From NCBI RefSeq assembly GCF_000576425.1, contig NZ_KK069989.1, positions 62,001 to 126,000 on the forward strand: DNA of 64,000 nucleotides, in the 5' to 3' direction. The notes under the pieces are model-generated. The model had not been told where the DNA came from, made no database searches, and worked only from the letters and a program-made list of their open reading frames with translations. The DNA is from Brachybacterium phenoliresistens. Its GTDB lineage: Bacteria; Actinomycetota; Actinomycetes; Actinomycetales; Dermabacteraceae. Made by a program: the position numbers and the translations under genes. This document shows positions 16,381 through 24,728 of this stretch, in pieces; position 1 is the stretch's first letter, and every line of letters begins with the position of its first letter.

Positions 16381-16416
16381 CGAAGGGCCCCGCACCGGCT
16401 GGTGCGGGGCCCTTCG
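16381..16416. terminator. Bidirectional intrinsic terminator between AI-2E gene and greA
   Basis: CGAAGGGCCCCGCACC (16381-16396), loop GGCT, GGTGCGGGGCCCTTCG (16401-16416): a perfect 16-base stem with a 4-base loop between two converging genes. No long T-run follows on either side, as is common in actinobacteria. Confidence 0.85.
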
Positions 16417-16430
16417 GCTGCGGTGGGGTC

Positions 16431-16922
16431 TCAGGCCTTGTAGGGCGTGGCCTTGAGGATCTCGATCGCGAGCGACGTCCCGTTGGGTGCGGTGTAGTCG
16501 ATGGTCTGTCCCACGGTCGACCCGTGGATCGCGGCCCCCAGCGGCGACTCGGTCGAGTAGACCTCGAGCTCCTCGCCGTCCTCCGCGATCTCGCGATTGC
16601 CCAGCAGGAAGGTGCGCTCCCGGCCGGCCATGGAGATGGTCACGACCATCCCCGGCTCGACGACGCCGTCGTCCTTCGGCGAGGCGCCGACGACGGCCGT
16701 CTTGAGGAGCACCTTCAGCTCGTTGATGCGCGCCTCCATCTTCCCCTGCTCCTCACGGGCGGCGTGGTAGCCCCCGTTCTCCTTGAGATCGCCCTCATCG
16801 CGTGCGGCGGCGATGCGCTCGGCGATCTCCGAGCGGCCCGGGCCCTCGAGCTGCTCGAGCTCGTGGGTGAGGCGGTCGTAGGCTTCCTGGGTGAGCCAGG
16901 CGCCATTCGGCTGGCTGCTCAT
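16431..16922 (-). CDS. greA: Transcription elongation factor GreA
   Basis: 163 residues. It stimulates RNA cleavage in backtracked RNA polymerase. The N-terminal coiled coil (LTQEAYDRLTHELEQLEG, then RIAAARDEGDLKENGGYHAA) carries the tip acidic residues in DEGDLKEN; the C-terminal FKBP-like domain includes STESPLGAAIHGSTVGQTI. ATG 16922 with GAGGAG upstream fits the normal length. The leader holds a 9-base-pair hairpin (16980-17011) and starts after the upstream gene's terminator, so greA has its own promoter within about 100 bases. Confidence 0.96.
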   Translation of the reverse strand: MSSQPNGAWLTQEAYDRLTHELEQLEGPGRSEIAERIAAARDEGDLKENGGYHAAREEQGKMEARINELKVLLKTAVVGASPKDDGVVEPGMVVTISMAGRERTFLLGNREIAEDGEELEVYSTESPLGAAIHGSTVGQTIDYTAPNGTSLAIEILKATPYKA

Positions 16923-16979
16923 GGTGTCACTCCTCGGTCTCATCGGGCCGAGGACGCCGGTGGCGGCCTCGACACAGGA

Positions 16980-17011
16980 ACACGGGGCACATGTGCGCAT
17001 GCGCCCCGTGT
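16980..17011 (-). promoter_or_regulatory. Hairpin in the greA leader
   Basis: ACACGGGGC (16980-16988) pairs with GCCCCGTGT (17003-17011) around a 14-base loop. It lies between the upstream terminator and the greA ATG, within the likely leader or promoter region. No T-run follows it in the greA direction, so a pausing or stability role is as likely as attenuation. Confidence 0.4.
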
Positions 17012-17017
17012 GCGGGT

Positions 17018-17045
17018 AAAAAAATCGACCGGCCGATCGGCCGGT
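17018..17045 (-). terminator. Intrinsic terminator of the DUF4307 gene
   Basis: On the minus strand the perfect 18-base palindrome ACCGGCCGATCGGCCGGT (17045-17028) is followed by CGA and seven T residues (17024-17018). This is the only terminator in the window with a classic T-run; it separates the DUF4307 gene from greA. Confidence 0.88.
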
Positions 17046-17090
17046 ATCGAGCCATCGTACACGGAGGCGTCCGAGCACCCCGGCAGCGGC

Positions 17091-17483
17091 TCAGACCTCC
17101 TCGCACCCCAGGACCTCGGCGGAGACCGCATCCCCCTGCGTCGCGATCTCGACGGTGTGGCTGGTGCGCCGGGCGTCGGAGGCGGGGATCTCCACCTCGA
17201 CGAACCCCACCTGGGCGCGGCCCGCGTTCGTCGCCTGCACGGTGCACGTGGCCCGGGTGCCCGGGTCCTTGGTGACGATGAACGTGACCTGCGTGTGCTC
17301 GGCGTCGAGATGGTCGTAGGAGACCGTCTCGACCCGCACGGGCTGATCGGCGAAGCGCAGGCCCAGGAACACCACGACGGCCCCGAAGACGACGATCGCC
17401 GCGATCAGCAGGATCCGGGCCGTGCGGGGCGGCACCACGGGGCCGCCGTACCGGGCGCGCAGATGCTCGGGGACCTCGTTCAT
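17091..17483 (-). CDS. DUF4307 membrane-anchored protein
   Basis: 130 residues from ATG 17483: a short cytoplasmic head containing ERARYGG-like sequence (LRARYGGP), one transmembrane segment at about 24-46, then an extracytoplasmic beta-rich domain with a Cys pair (RATCTVQA and VLGCEEV). This is the actinobacterial DUF4307 family, whose members are usually encoded next to mca and greA, as here. Function is unknown; its topology suggests a small cell-envelope protein. It is transcribed separately from mca, which is divergent. Confidence 0.85.
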   Translation of the reverse strand: MNEVPEHLRARYGGPVVPPRTARILLIAAIVVFGAVVVFLGLRFADQPVRVETVSYDHLDAEHTQVTFIVTKDPGTRATCTVQATNAGRAQVGFVEVEIPASDARRTSHTVEIATQGDAVSAEVLGCEEV

Positions 17484-17788
17484 GCCACCCAGTGTCTCAG
17501 GGCGCGCGCGGCGCCGCCTGGGAGCTCGGGCCCGCGCGGCGCGGGGTGGGACGCAGATCATTCGCCGCGGATCCGGATCGGACCGATCGGCGCGAGCCCG
17601 TGCCCAGGCCGGTGGCGTACGCTTCCTTCGCGGCCGCTCGCGCTCGGCCGTGCGTGCGCCCGCCCGAGCGCGGGACCCGGTCCCGCCGGGCCGAGCGCGC
17701 CCGAGAAGCGTCCCGGATCGGCGCGAGAGCAGGTCCGGTCCCGTCTCGCAGGGCCTGGTCCCTGCCCGAACCCTGTGGAAGGTGCGTC

Positions 17789-18673
17789 GTGACCGAGCCC
17801 GAGTCCCGCCCTGCCGACGGCCTGCGCATGGTCGCCGTGCACGCCCACCCGGACGACGAGTCGAGCAAGGGGGCGGCGACCATGGCCCGCTACGTCCGCG
17901 AGGGCGTGCGCGTCACCGTCATCACCTGCACGGGCGGGGAGCGCGGCGACATCCTCAACCCCCGCATGCTCCAGGACGAGGAGGCCCTGCGGGACCTGCC
18001 CGCGGTGCGGCGCCGCGAGATGGCCCGCGCCCAGGAGATCCTCGGCGTGGACCACGAGTGGCTGGGGTTCGAGGACTCCGGGCTGCCGGAGGGGGATCCG
18101 TTGCCGGCGCTGCCGGAGGGCAGCTTCGCGACCCTCGACGTGGAGACGGCCGCGCGGCCCCTCGTCGAGGCCCTGCGTCGGCTGCGCCCGCACGTCATGA
18201 CGACGTACGACGAGAACGGCGGCTACCCGCACCCCGACCACATCCAGACCCATCGGGTCTCGATGGCCGCCTACGAGCTGGCCGCGGACCCGCAGTTCGC
18301 GCCGGAGCTCGGCGAGCCGTGGGAGGTGCTGAAGGTGTACTACATCAACGGCTTCTCCCGGCAGAAGTTCGCGGCCGTCGCCCGGCATCTGCGCGCCCAC
18401 CATCAGCCCAGCGAGGACATCGAGCAGATGCTGCTGCGCTTCGACGAGACGCGCGACCGCATGCTCACCACGTTCATCGACATCGCCGACTTCATGGAGC
18501 TGCGCGACGAGGCGCTGCGCGCGCATGCGACGCAGGTCGACCCCGAGGGCCTGTTCTTCTCGATCGACAACGAGATCCTCCGCGCCGCCTGGCCGACGGA
18601 CGACTACGAGCTGAGGACCAGCCGCGTAGGCGTCACGCTGCCCGAGCACGACCTGTTCGCCGGCATCCGATGA
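17789..18673 (+). CDS. mca: Mycothiol S-conjugate amidase
   Basis: 294 residues. A zinc LmbE-like hydrolase that cleaves mycothiol-toxin conjugates, releasing mercapturates for export; mycothiol is specific to actinobacteria. The metal motif VHAHPDDESSKG is at residues 18-28, and GGYPHPDHIQTH supplies the later ligands. Mca rather than MshB is favoured by the segments ERGDILNP, YYINGFSRQK and the C-terminal SRVGVTLPEHDLFAGIR. GTG 17789 has GGAAGG upstream and gives the typical length. A small membrane-protein gene follows after about 80 bases. Confidence 0.93.
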   Translation: MTEPESRPADGLRMVAVHAHPDDESSKGAATMARYVREGVRVTVITCTGGERGDILNPRMLQDEEALRDLPAVRRREMARAQEILGVDHEWLGFEDSGLPEGDPLPALPEGSFATLDVETAARPLVEALRRLRPHVMTTYDENGGYPHPDHIQTHRVSMAAYELAADPQFAPELGEPWEVLKVYYINGFSRQKFAAVARHLRAHHQPSEDIEQMLLRFDETRDRMLTTFIDIADFMELRDEALRAHATQVDPEGLFFSIDNEILRAAWPTDDYELRTSRVGVTLPEHDLFAGIR

Positions 18674-18755
18674 CCGCGGCGGCATCGGCCGCCCCGCGGC
18701 GTCGACAGCCGCGCACGCACCGCAGAACGCACCACCACCACCTCCAGGGAGCACC

Positions 18756-19190
18756 GTGACGGATCCGACCAGCAGCGCCTTCGGCATCATCTGGGCCGAG
18801 CCCTCCGACGGAGGGGAGCTCAACATCGTCACGGTCTCCCCGGGCCTGCCCGGCTTCATCGCCATGTTCCTGCTGGCCGCCGTGGTGGTGCTGCTCGCGA
18901 TCGACATGACCCGCCGGATCCGTCGCCTCCAGGCGCGCGAGCGCGTCGCCGAGCGCCATCGGCTGGAGGAGGAGGCCGCGCAGGCCGAGCACGATGTTGC
19001 CGCGGAGTCCGACGGGGAGGAGCCCGGCACCGCGAAGCCGGGCGAGGTGCCCGACCACGAGCCGGGCGAGGTGCCCGACCATGAAGGGCCCGGGGGAGAG
19101 GTCGACCTGGAGGCGGACGGCGGTCGTGCTGGCCACCACGGAGATGACGGCGATGCCGCCCCCGGACATCCAGGGGATCGACGGGACTGA
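18756..19190 (+). CDS. Small single-span membrane protein downstream of mca
   Basis: 144 residues from a GTG start. One transmembrane helix (about residues 31-49, PGFIAMFLLAAVVVLLAID) is followed by an Arg-rich helix and a long acidic tail. The tail includes a repeated octapeptide GEVPDHEP encoded by a 24-base tandem repeat near 19040-19087, a likely site of length variation. Similar short membrane proteins accompany mca in many actinobacteria; the function is unknown. It is probably co-transcribed with mca. Confidence 0.7.
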   Translation: MTDPTSSAFGIIWAEPSDGGELNIVTVSPGLPGFIAMFLLAAVVVLLAIDMTRRIRRLQARERVAERHRLEEEAAQAEHDVAAESDGEEPGTAKPGEVPDHEPGEVPDHEGPGGEVDLEADGGRAGHHGDDGDAAPGHPGDRRD

Positions 19191-19249
19191 GCGCGGCGCC
19201 GAGGCGCGCATCGGCGCCGAGCGTCTCGAACTCCGCCAGCCCGCGCTCG

Positions 19250-19288
19250 TGCCCGTGCCGGGGTTCGTGCCCGTGCCGGGGTTCGTGC
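19250..19288. repeat. 18-bp tandem repeat in non-coding DNA
   Basis: TGCCCGTGCCGGGGTTCG occurs twice in a row (19250-19267, 19268-19285) with the start of a third copy. It lies after the stop at 19190 in a 137-base gap before the large hairpin. No function is apparent. Confidence 0.7.
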
Positions 19289-19327
19289 CCGGCATGCCGC
19301 CCGTCCCAGCCTGCCCATGGGATCACG

Positions 19328-19396
19328 GAACCACGGGACCAATACGGGGACACAGGCCGTATTGGGGCCTGTGTCCCCGTATTAGTCCCGTGGTTC
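19328..19396. repeat. Long near-perfect hairpin, REP-like
   Basis: A 31-base arm (19328-19358) matches the reverse complement of 19366-19396 at 30 of 31 positions with a 7-base loop. It stands between converging genes but is far longer than an ordinary terminator and lacks a T-run. The outer part reads AACCACGGGAC and the inner part AATACGGGGACACAGGCC, the latter resembling REP sequences mobilised by RAYT transposases. Confidence 0.85.
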
Positions 19397-19449
19397 GCCC
19401 GATGGCGGGTCGGCGGGCTCTCCGGGGACGGGCGTGATGACGTTCCCCG

Positions 19450-20187
19450 TCAGATGACGGCGAGCGCCACCGCGATGAAGTGGCAGGCGAAGCCCACGAC
19501 CGTGCAGGCGTGGAAGATCTCGTGGAAGCCGAACCAGGCCGGGGACGGATCCGGGCGCTTGATCCCGTAGACGACGGCTCCGGCCGTGTAGCTGAGCCCG
19601 CCCGCGATGATCAGCCAGGCCACGGCCCAGCCGCCGCCGGCGATGATCTGCGGCATGTAGAACACCGCGACCCAGCCGAGCGCGACGTAGGCCGGCACGT
19701 ACAGCCAGCGCGGGGCGCCGGTCCAGAAGACCCGGAAGCCGACTCCGATGATCGCCCCGGCCCAGGCGATGACCAGCAGGGTCAGGGCGCTGCGCGGCTG
19801 CAGGGTCGCGACGGCGATGGGCGTGTACGTCCCCGCGATGATGAGGAAGATGTTCGCGTGGTCGAAGCGGCGCAGCATGATCGCGTGCTCGGGGCTCCAG
19901 GTTCCGCGATGGTAGGTCGCGCTGATGCCGAACAGCAGCCCGGCCGTGGCGATGAAGACCATGCACGCCAGGCGGCTGGCCAGGTCCTCGCCGAGGGCGA
20001 CGAGGGTCAGCCCGGCGATGAGGGCCGTGGGGAAGGTGATCAGGTGGATCATCCCGCGCAGGCGCGGCTTGGGCAGGGCCAGCGAGGGGTGCAGCCGGGC
20101 GCTGGGCGTGACATGCTGGCCCGGGGGAGCGGGCCGTGGGCCGTGCGCTGCGGGCCGCGGGCCCGTCGGGGAGGACGTGGAGCTCAT
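19450..20187 (-). CDS. Hemolysin III / TrhA-family membrane protein
   Basis: 245 residues with seven hydrophobic segments after a 40-residue Pro-rich cytoplasmic head. It belongs to the PAQR-like hemolysin III family: ATYHRGTW, LRRFDHANIFLIIAGTYTPI and WFGFHEIFHACTVVGFACHFIAV contain the conserved His and Asp residues of the putative metal site. Despite the name, members are thought to act in membrane homeostasis rather than as toxins. ATG 20187 was chosen as the first Met of the conserved unit. Two palindromes at 20196-20221, 9 bases upstream of the start, suggest repression by a dimeric regulator. Confidence 0.88.
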   Translation of the reverse strand: MSSTSSPTGPRPAAHGPRPAPPGQHVTPSARLHPSLALPKPRLRGMIHLITFPTALIAGLTLVALGEDLASRLACMVFIATAGLLFGISATYHRGTWSPEHAIMLRRFDHANIFLIIAGTYTPIAVATLQPRSALTLLVIAWAGAIIGVGFRVFWTGAPRWLYVPAYVALGWVAVFYMPQIIAGGGWAVAWLIIAGGLSYTAGAVVYGIKRPDPSPAWFGFHEIFHACTVVGFACHFIAVALAVI

Positions 20188-20195
20188 CGGCCGAG

Positions 20196-20221
20196 CGTAA
20201 CCTACGAAGCCGTAACTTACG
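20196..20221. promoter_or_regulatory. Twin palindromic operators upstream of the hemolysin III gene
   Basis: CGTAACCTACG (20196-20206) and the perfect palindrome CGTAACTTACG (20211-20221) repeat with a 15-base period. This is typical of TetR-type operators bound by two dimers. The regulator is not evident nearby. Confidence 0.55.
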
Positions 20222-20392
20222 GGTGCGGCACCTGTGACGATCCGGTGTGGATCCCCGGGGCGGGCGGCCGATCGGTGCGCGCGATCGGGACCCGTGCCCG
20301 ATAATGGGGAGGTCGCCCTGCCCGCGGCGCCGGCGCCGCCGGAGGATCGGGCGGGGTGCAGCGACACGGAACGGGACGCTCGGGAGGCGCGC

Positions 20393-21151
20393 ATGGCGGA
20401 CGATGGTGTGCTCTACCGCGTGTACGAGCGGCGCCTGGCGCGGGAGCTGGCCTCGGTGCCGCTGCCGCAGCACCTCGGGGTGATCGTCGACGGCAACCGC
20501 CGCTGGGCGAAGGCCTCCGGGGCGAGCACCGAGGAGGGGCACCGTCAGGGTGCGGCCAAGATCGCAGAGTTCCTCACCTGGTGCGAGGAGCTCTCCATCC
20601 CCCTGGTCACCGTGTGGATGCTCTCCCACGACAACCTGCGCCGCCCCGCCGAGGAGCTCGAGGCGCTGTTCGGGATCATCACCGACACCCTCGAGGAGCT
20701 CACCGACGCCGGCTACGAGGTCCGCCTGACGGGGAACGACGACGTGCTCCCGGCCGAGGTCCGGGAGCGGATCCGCCGCAGGCAGGAGACCGCCCAGGTC
20801 ACCCGCGAGCTCGCGGTGAACCTCGCGATCGGCTACGGCGGCCGCGAGGAGATCGTCGTCGCCGTCCAGGAGCTCGTGCGGGAGATGGGCCAGCGCGGTC
20901 TGGACGCGGAGCAGATCGCCGACGGGATCACCATCGAGGCGATCGGCGAGCACCTGTACACGCGCGGCCAGCCCGACCCGGACCTCATCATCCGCACCTC
21001 CGGCGAGCAGCGCCTGTCCGGCTTCCTGCTGTGGCAGAGCGTGCACAGCGAGTTCTGGTTCTGCGAGACCTACTGGCCCGGCTTCCGGCGGGTCGACTTC
21101 CTGCGCGCCCTGCGGGACTTCTGCAAGCGCGAGCGCCGCTTCGGGGCCTGA
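20393..21151 (+). CDS. cis-Isoprenyl diphosphate synthase (UppS family)
   Basis: 252 residues. It extends isoprenyl diphosphates with Z geometry, toward the lipid carrier for cell-wall synthesis. LGVIVDGNRRWAK contains the catalytic Asp (D33); NLAIGYGGREEIV, PDLIIRTSGEQRLSGFLLWQ and SEFWFCETYWPGF are diagnostic. Actinobacteria often have two paralogues, one giving short (farnesyl-type) and one giving long chains; the sequence alone does not tell me which this is. ATG 20393 with GGGAGG upstream begins just ahead of the conserved core. It is divergent from the hemolysin III gene and followed by the PhoH2 gene. Confidence 0.92.
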   Translation: MADDGVLYRVYERRLARELASVPLPQHLGVIVDGNRRWAKASGASTEEGHRQGAAKIAEFLTWCEELSIPLVTVWMLSHDNLRRPAEELEALFGIITDTLEELTDAGYEVRLTGNDDVLPAEVRERIRRRQETAQVTRELAVNLAIGYGGREEIVVAVQELVREMGQRGLDAEQIADGITIEAIGEHLYTRGQPDPDLIIRTSGEQRLSGFLLWQSVHSEFWFCETYWPGFRRVDFLRALRDFCKRERRFGA

Positions 21152-21273
21152 TCCGGACCGCGAAATCCGGGTGACGATCCGGTGAACGCGCACGGCGCGC
21201 GGGCCGGAGTGGTCGGGATCACCTGGCGGGCGGGATATCGTCCCTGTCAACCGCGCGAGAACCGGAGGCTCCC

Positions 21274-22689
21274 ATGGATGAGACCACCACCGACCGCAGC
21301 GCCCTCGACGGCGCAGGCATCGGATCCGGACAGGAGGTGCCCGTGGTCCCCTCTCTGCGAGCCGGCACGGCGCAGACCGTCCTGCCGGACCTCGAGACCG
21401 GTCTGATCACCTACGTGCTGGACACCTCGGTGCTGCTGTCGGACCCGCTGTCCCTGACCCGCTTCGCCGAGCACGACATCGTGCTGCCGATCGTCGTGGT
21501 CACCGAGCTGGAGGCCAAGCGGCACCACCCGGACCTCGGCTACTTCGCCCGGCAGGCGCTGCGCATCCTCGACGACCTGCGCGACCGCCACGGGAACCTC
21601 TCCGTGCCCCTGCCGATCGGCAGCTCCGGCGGCCATGTGCACGTCGAGCTGAACCACGGCTCCGTCGCCTCCCTGCCCGACGGCTTCCGCCTGGGCGACA
21701 ACGACACCCGCATCCTCGCGGTCGCCAAGAACCTGCAGCTCGAAGGCAAGAACGTGGTGCTGGTCTCCAAGGACCTGCCGATGCGCATCAAGGCCTCCGC
21801 CTCCGGCATCCATGCCGAGGAGTACCGTGCCGAGCTCGCCCGCGACCGCGGATACACGGGGCTGGTGACGGCCGCCGTCGACGACGACACGATGTCCGCG
21901 CTGTACGACGGTCAGCTCATCGACATCCCCGAGGTCGCGCACCAGCCCGTGCACACGGGGGTGACCATCACCAGCGCCCGCGGATCGGCCCTGGGCCGGG
22001 TCACGCGCGACGGCACCGTGCGGCTGGTCCCCGGGGACCAGACCGTCTTCGGCGTCGCCGGGCGCAGCGCCGAGCAGCGCATCGCCATCGACCTGCTCCT
22101 GGACGACTCGATCGGCATCGTGTCCCTGGGCGGGCGCGCCGGCACCGGCAAGAGCGCCCTGGCCCTGTGCACCGGTCTGGAGGCCGTGCTCGAACGGCGC
22201 ACCCAGCGCAAGATCATGGTGTTCCGCCCGCTCTACGCGGTGGGCGGCCAGGAGCTCGGCTACCTCCCCGGGGACCAGCAGGAGAAGATGGGCCCCTGGG
22301 GCCAGGCGGTGTTCGACACGCTCGGCTCGATGGTCTCCCAGAACATCATCGACGAGGTGCTCTCCCGCGGCATGCTCGAGGTCCTGCCCCTGACGCACAT
22401 CCGCGGGCGCTCCCTGCACGACGCCTTCGTGATCGTCGACGAGGCGCAGTCCCTCGAGCGCAACGTGCTGCTGACCATGCTCTCGCGGATCGGGCAGAAC
22501 TCGCGCGTGGTCCTCACCCACGACATCGCCCAGCGCGACAACCTGCGGATCGGCCGCTACGACGGCATCGCCTCCGTCGTCGAGGCGCTCAAGGTCCACG
22601 AGCTGTTCGCCCACATCACCCTGCAGCGCTCCGAGCGCTCCAAGGTCGCCGAGCTCGTCACCCACGTCCTGGACGAGCCGCTGCCGTAG
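21274..22689 (+). CDS. phoH2: PIN-PhoH fusion RNA helicase/ribonuclease (PhoH2)
   Basis: 471 residues with two domains. The PIN nuclease domain at about 45-180 has the acidic residues in VLDTSVLL (D50), VVTELEAK and [12 protein letters not shown] with VLVSKD. The PhoH ATPase domain at about 255-465 has Walker [10 protein letters not shown] (286-294), [21 protein letters not shown] and Walker [13 protein letters not shown]. Mycobacterial PhoH2 is known to unwind and cleave RNA. The fusion is complete and the catalytic residues are present. It is a single gene behind the isoprenyl transferase. Confidence 0.92.
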   Translation: MDETTTDRSALDGAGIGSGQEVPVVPSLRAGTAQTVLPDLETGLITYVLDTSVLLSDPLSLTRFAEHDIVLPIVVVTELEAKRHHPDLGYFARQALRILDDLRDRHGNLSVPLPIGSSGGHVHVELNHGSVASLPDGFRLGDNDTRILAVAKNLQLEGKNVVLVSKDLPMRIKASASGIHAEEYRAELARDRGYTGLVTAAVDDDTMSALYDGQLIDIPEVAHQPVHTGVTITSARGSALGRVTRDGTVRLVPGDQTVFGVAGRSAEQRIAIDLLLDDSIGIVSLGGRAGTGKSALALCTGLEAVLERRTQRKIMVFRPLYAVGGQELGYLPGDQQEKMGPWGQAVFDTLGSMVSQNIIDEVLSRGMLEVLPLTHIRGRSLHDAFVIVDEAQSLERNVLLTMLSRIGQNSRVVLTHDIAQRDNLRIGRYDGIASVVEALKVHELFAHITLQRSERSKVAELVTHVLDEPLP

Positions 22690-22880
22690 GGCGCCCCCGG
22701 GCGCGACCGGCCCGAGGATCGTGGGACCCCGGTGGCATGCTTCCGCGCATGGTCATCGACGACGGGCCACAGAGCACCGCCTCTGCGCGGTCCGCGACCT
22801 CGAGGCGCTCGCTGGGGCCGCGGGATCTGACCTCAGTCGTGGTTCATCGGCCGATGAGCCCTCCGCGGTGCATCGGGTGA

Positions 22881-23273
22881 TCAGCCGGGGAGCGGCGCAT
22901 CGTGCCAGGGCTCGCCGGAGTCCAGCTCGGCGCGCCACCCGGCGATCAGATCACGTGCTTCCTGCAATGCCTTCTCCTTCTCCGACAGCTCGGCATCCAG
23001 ACGGTCCAGGCTCGTGCGCGCCGCGTCGATCCTGGTCCTGACCGAAGAGTTCGACTCCTTCGAGGCGAGCAGGCCACGGACCTGGTCGAGCCCGAAGCCG
23101 ACGCTCCGCAGGCAGGTGATCACGTGGAGCTGGTCGAGCACGGCGGGATCGTAGCGCCGAGCGCCGCCGCTGGTGCGCGGCGGGATGGGGAGGAGCCCTT
23201 CGCGCTCGTAGTAGCGCAGGGTCTCGGGGCTCAGCCCACTGCGTCGGGAGACCTCACCGATGGGAAGCGACAT
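22881..23273 (-). CDS. MerR-family transcriptional regulator
   Basis: 130 residues. The N-terminal winged helix MSLPIGEVSRRSGLSPETLR followed by YYEREGLL and a C-terminal dimerisation coiled coil (about 75-115) are standard MerR. The effector region has no Cys ligands for metal or a [2Fe-2S] cluster, so a small organic ligand or stress signal is more likely. ATG 23273 lies 20 bases inside the upstream membrane-protein gene, so the two are coupled. It probably controls its own operon through the dyad at 23644-23669. Confidence 0.88.
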   Translation of the reverse strand: MSLPIGEVSRRSGLSPETLRYYEREGLLPIPPRTSGGARRYDPAVLDQLHVITCLRSVGFGLDQVRGLLASKESNSSVRTRIDAARTSLDRLDAELSEKEKALQEARDLIAGWRAELDSGEPWHDAPLPG

Positions 23274-23631
23274 ACCACGAGTAGAGCACGAGGCTCCCCG
23301 CCACGAGGAGTCCTCGCACCAGGTGGTGGCTCGCGTGGAACTCGCCGATGGCACGGCCCCACAGCAGAGGTGCGGCGCAGATCAGCACGCCGGCCAGAGC
23401 TGCCAGGGCGATCAAGGAGCCACGGGGGTCCGTCCCCGCGCCACGGGCAGGGATAGCGGCGAGGCTCACGGCGCCGGTGCTCAGCAGGGCGGCGGCGAGG
23501 TAGACGAGCAGCGGCACCCCGAGGGCCGTCACCCCGGCCTGCTGGGACGGGGCAACCTGGGCGAAGGCGACGAGGGCGAGCAGCTGGGACAGGGCCAGGA
23601 GCGCGTAGGGCAGGAGCAGGAGAATCCACAT
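23254..23631 (-). CDS. Four-helix membrane protein in a MerR operon
   Basis: 125 residues from ATG 23631, with four hydrophobic segments (about 3-27, 37-60, 68-88 and 98-120). No family recognised. The frame is open further up to GTG 23658, but that codon sits inside the MerR operator. With a -10-like TTGGCT at 23643-23638 transcription would start almost at ATG 23631, i.e. a leaderless message. Genes in this position are usually what the MerR protein induces, so it may be an envelope-stress or efflux-accessory protein. Confidence 0.7.
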   Translation of the reverse strand: MWILLLLPYALLALSQLLALVAFAQVAPSQQAGVTALGVPLLVYLAAALLSTGAVSLAAIPARGAGTDPRGSLIALAALAGVLICAAPLLWGRAIGEFHASHHLVRGLLVAGSLVLYSWYVASHR

Positions 23632-23643
23632 GCTCCGAGCCAA

Positions 23644-23669
23644 GACCCTGTAGTCCACTTCAGGTCAAG
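23644..23669 (-). promoter_or_regulatory. MerR-type operator-promoter
   Basis: On the minus strand TTGACC (-35, 23668-23663) is followed by 19 bases and TTGGCT (-10). The dyad GACCTG/CAGGGTC lies in the spacer. The elongated 19-base spacer with an internal dyad is the hallmark of MerR-activated promoters. Confidence 0.7.
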
Positions 23670-23753
23670 GGCCGGGCGTGAGGAGCACCGGCCGGGGTGA
23701 CCTTGCCGGGCACGACCGACAGGCCGTGCCCGCAGGCGACTACAGTCCTGTTC

Positions 23754-24635
23754 ATGACGACGGACGGCCTCGAGTCCCGGCGCCGGCCGATCCGGGCGGA
23801 GCTCGAGGATGCCGACGTGGTCGAGTGGGCGCGGCAGGTGCCTGGTCCGGTCGATCTCGGTGAGGCCGAGGCTCGGCTGATCCTGCGGGACGAGCGCCTC
23901 GTCGGGGCGGTGCGGGGAACCTCCGCGCGCCGACGTGACGCGGCGGCTCGTGCCGAGCGCGCGGCCGGGCCGGCACATCGGCGGATCGCCGGGTGGGTGC
24001 TCTGCGCCGTGCTCGTCCTGCTGCCCGCGCTTCCGCTCCTCCTCGCGCCGGGCCGACGATTCGGCCGCTGGTTCACGCGGGAGCAGGCGGCGCTGTTCTT
24101 CGACGTGACGGCCGTCTGCTCCACGCTGATGTGCCTGGTGCTGGCCGCGCTGCTGATCGCCGGGATCGTGCGTCCAGGGCGGCTGATCGGTCCGCGTCTG
24201 GCGGCGGCCGGGGCGACGGCGGCCATGGGCGTCATCCTGCCGCTGTTCCTGCTGGTCGTCGGCGTCTTCGAGACCCCGGACGGCTGGCAGCTGCGGCTGA
24301 TCCCGTACCTGCTGGCGCTCGCGCTGGCGCTCGCGACCCTGAAGACCCTGATCTCGCGACGACATCGTCGGCACCACCTGCAGCAGGACCTCGAGGACGT
24401 CCGCCAGAGGCTCCGCGCCGACGCCGATGCTGCGGAGCAGCAGGAGGGGGCTCGCGGCCCCGTCCGGGAGCTGCGGCGCGTCATCCGCCGCCTGCCGCGG
24501 CTGGAGCAGGAGGGCCTGGACCGCGATCGGCAGCGGGTGCTCGAGGCTCTGCGCCGACGCGGGGCGATCAGCGAGGAGACCGCCGTGATGGCGACCGAGC
24601 TGCCGCTGGGGCGCTGGCACGAGCTGGACCGCTGA
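23754..24635 (+). CDS. Hypothetical four-span membrane protein
   Basis: 293 residues; no family recognised. A charged cytoplasmic N-terminus (1-80) is followed by four hydrophobic segments between about 82 and 205, then an Arg/Glu/Gln-rich helical tail with probable coiled coil (210-290). TACAGT at 23741-23746 sits seven bases before ATG 23754, so the gene is probably leaderless. It converges on the gene at 24729; the 93-base gap holds an 8-base-pair hairpin. Confidence 0.65.
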   Translation: MTTDGLESRRRPIRAELEDADVVEWARQVPGPVDLGEAEARLILRDERLVGAVRGTSARRRDAAARAERAAGPAHRRIAGWVLCAVLVLLPALPLLLAPGRRFGRWFTREQAALFFDVTAVCSTLMCLVLAALLIAGIVRPGRLIGPRLAAAGATAAMGVILPLFLLVVGVFETPDGWQLRLIPYLLALALALATLKTLISRRHRRHHLQQDLEDVRQRLRADADAAEQQEGARGPVRELRRVIRRLPRLEQEGLDRDRQRVLEALRRRGAISEETAVMATELPLGRWHELDR

Positions 24636-24667
24636 ACCCCGACGGGCTCCGCCGCCGGTCCCCGCGG

Positions 24668-24686
24668 AGAGGGCCGCAGGCCCTCT
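24668..24686. terminator. Short hairpin between converging genes
   Basis: AGAGGGCC-GCA-GGCCCTCT is a perfect 8-base stem with a 3-base loop placed between two converging genes, followed by TGATCTCCTT on the plus strand. Probably a bidirectional terminator. Confidence 0.6.
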
Positions 24687-24728
24687 GATCTCCTTCATGT
24701 GGCGAGACCTGGCATGAGGGGACGCGGA

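Noticed and set aside
22739-22880. Possible 47-codon gene after the PhoH2 gene
   Set aside because: Low-complexity Ser/Arg/Pro sequence, no ribosome site and no family resemblance; treated as intergenic.
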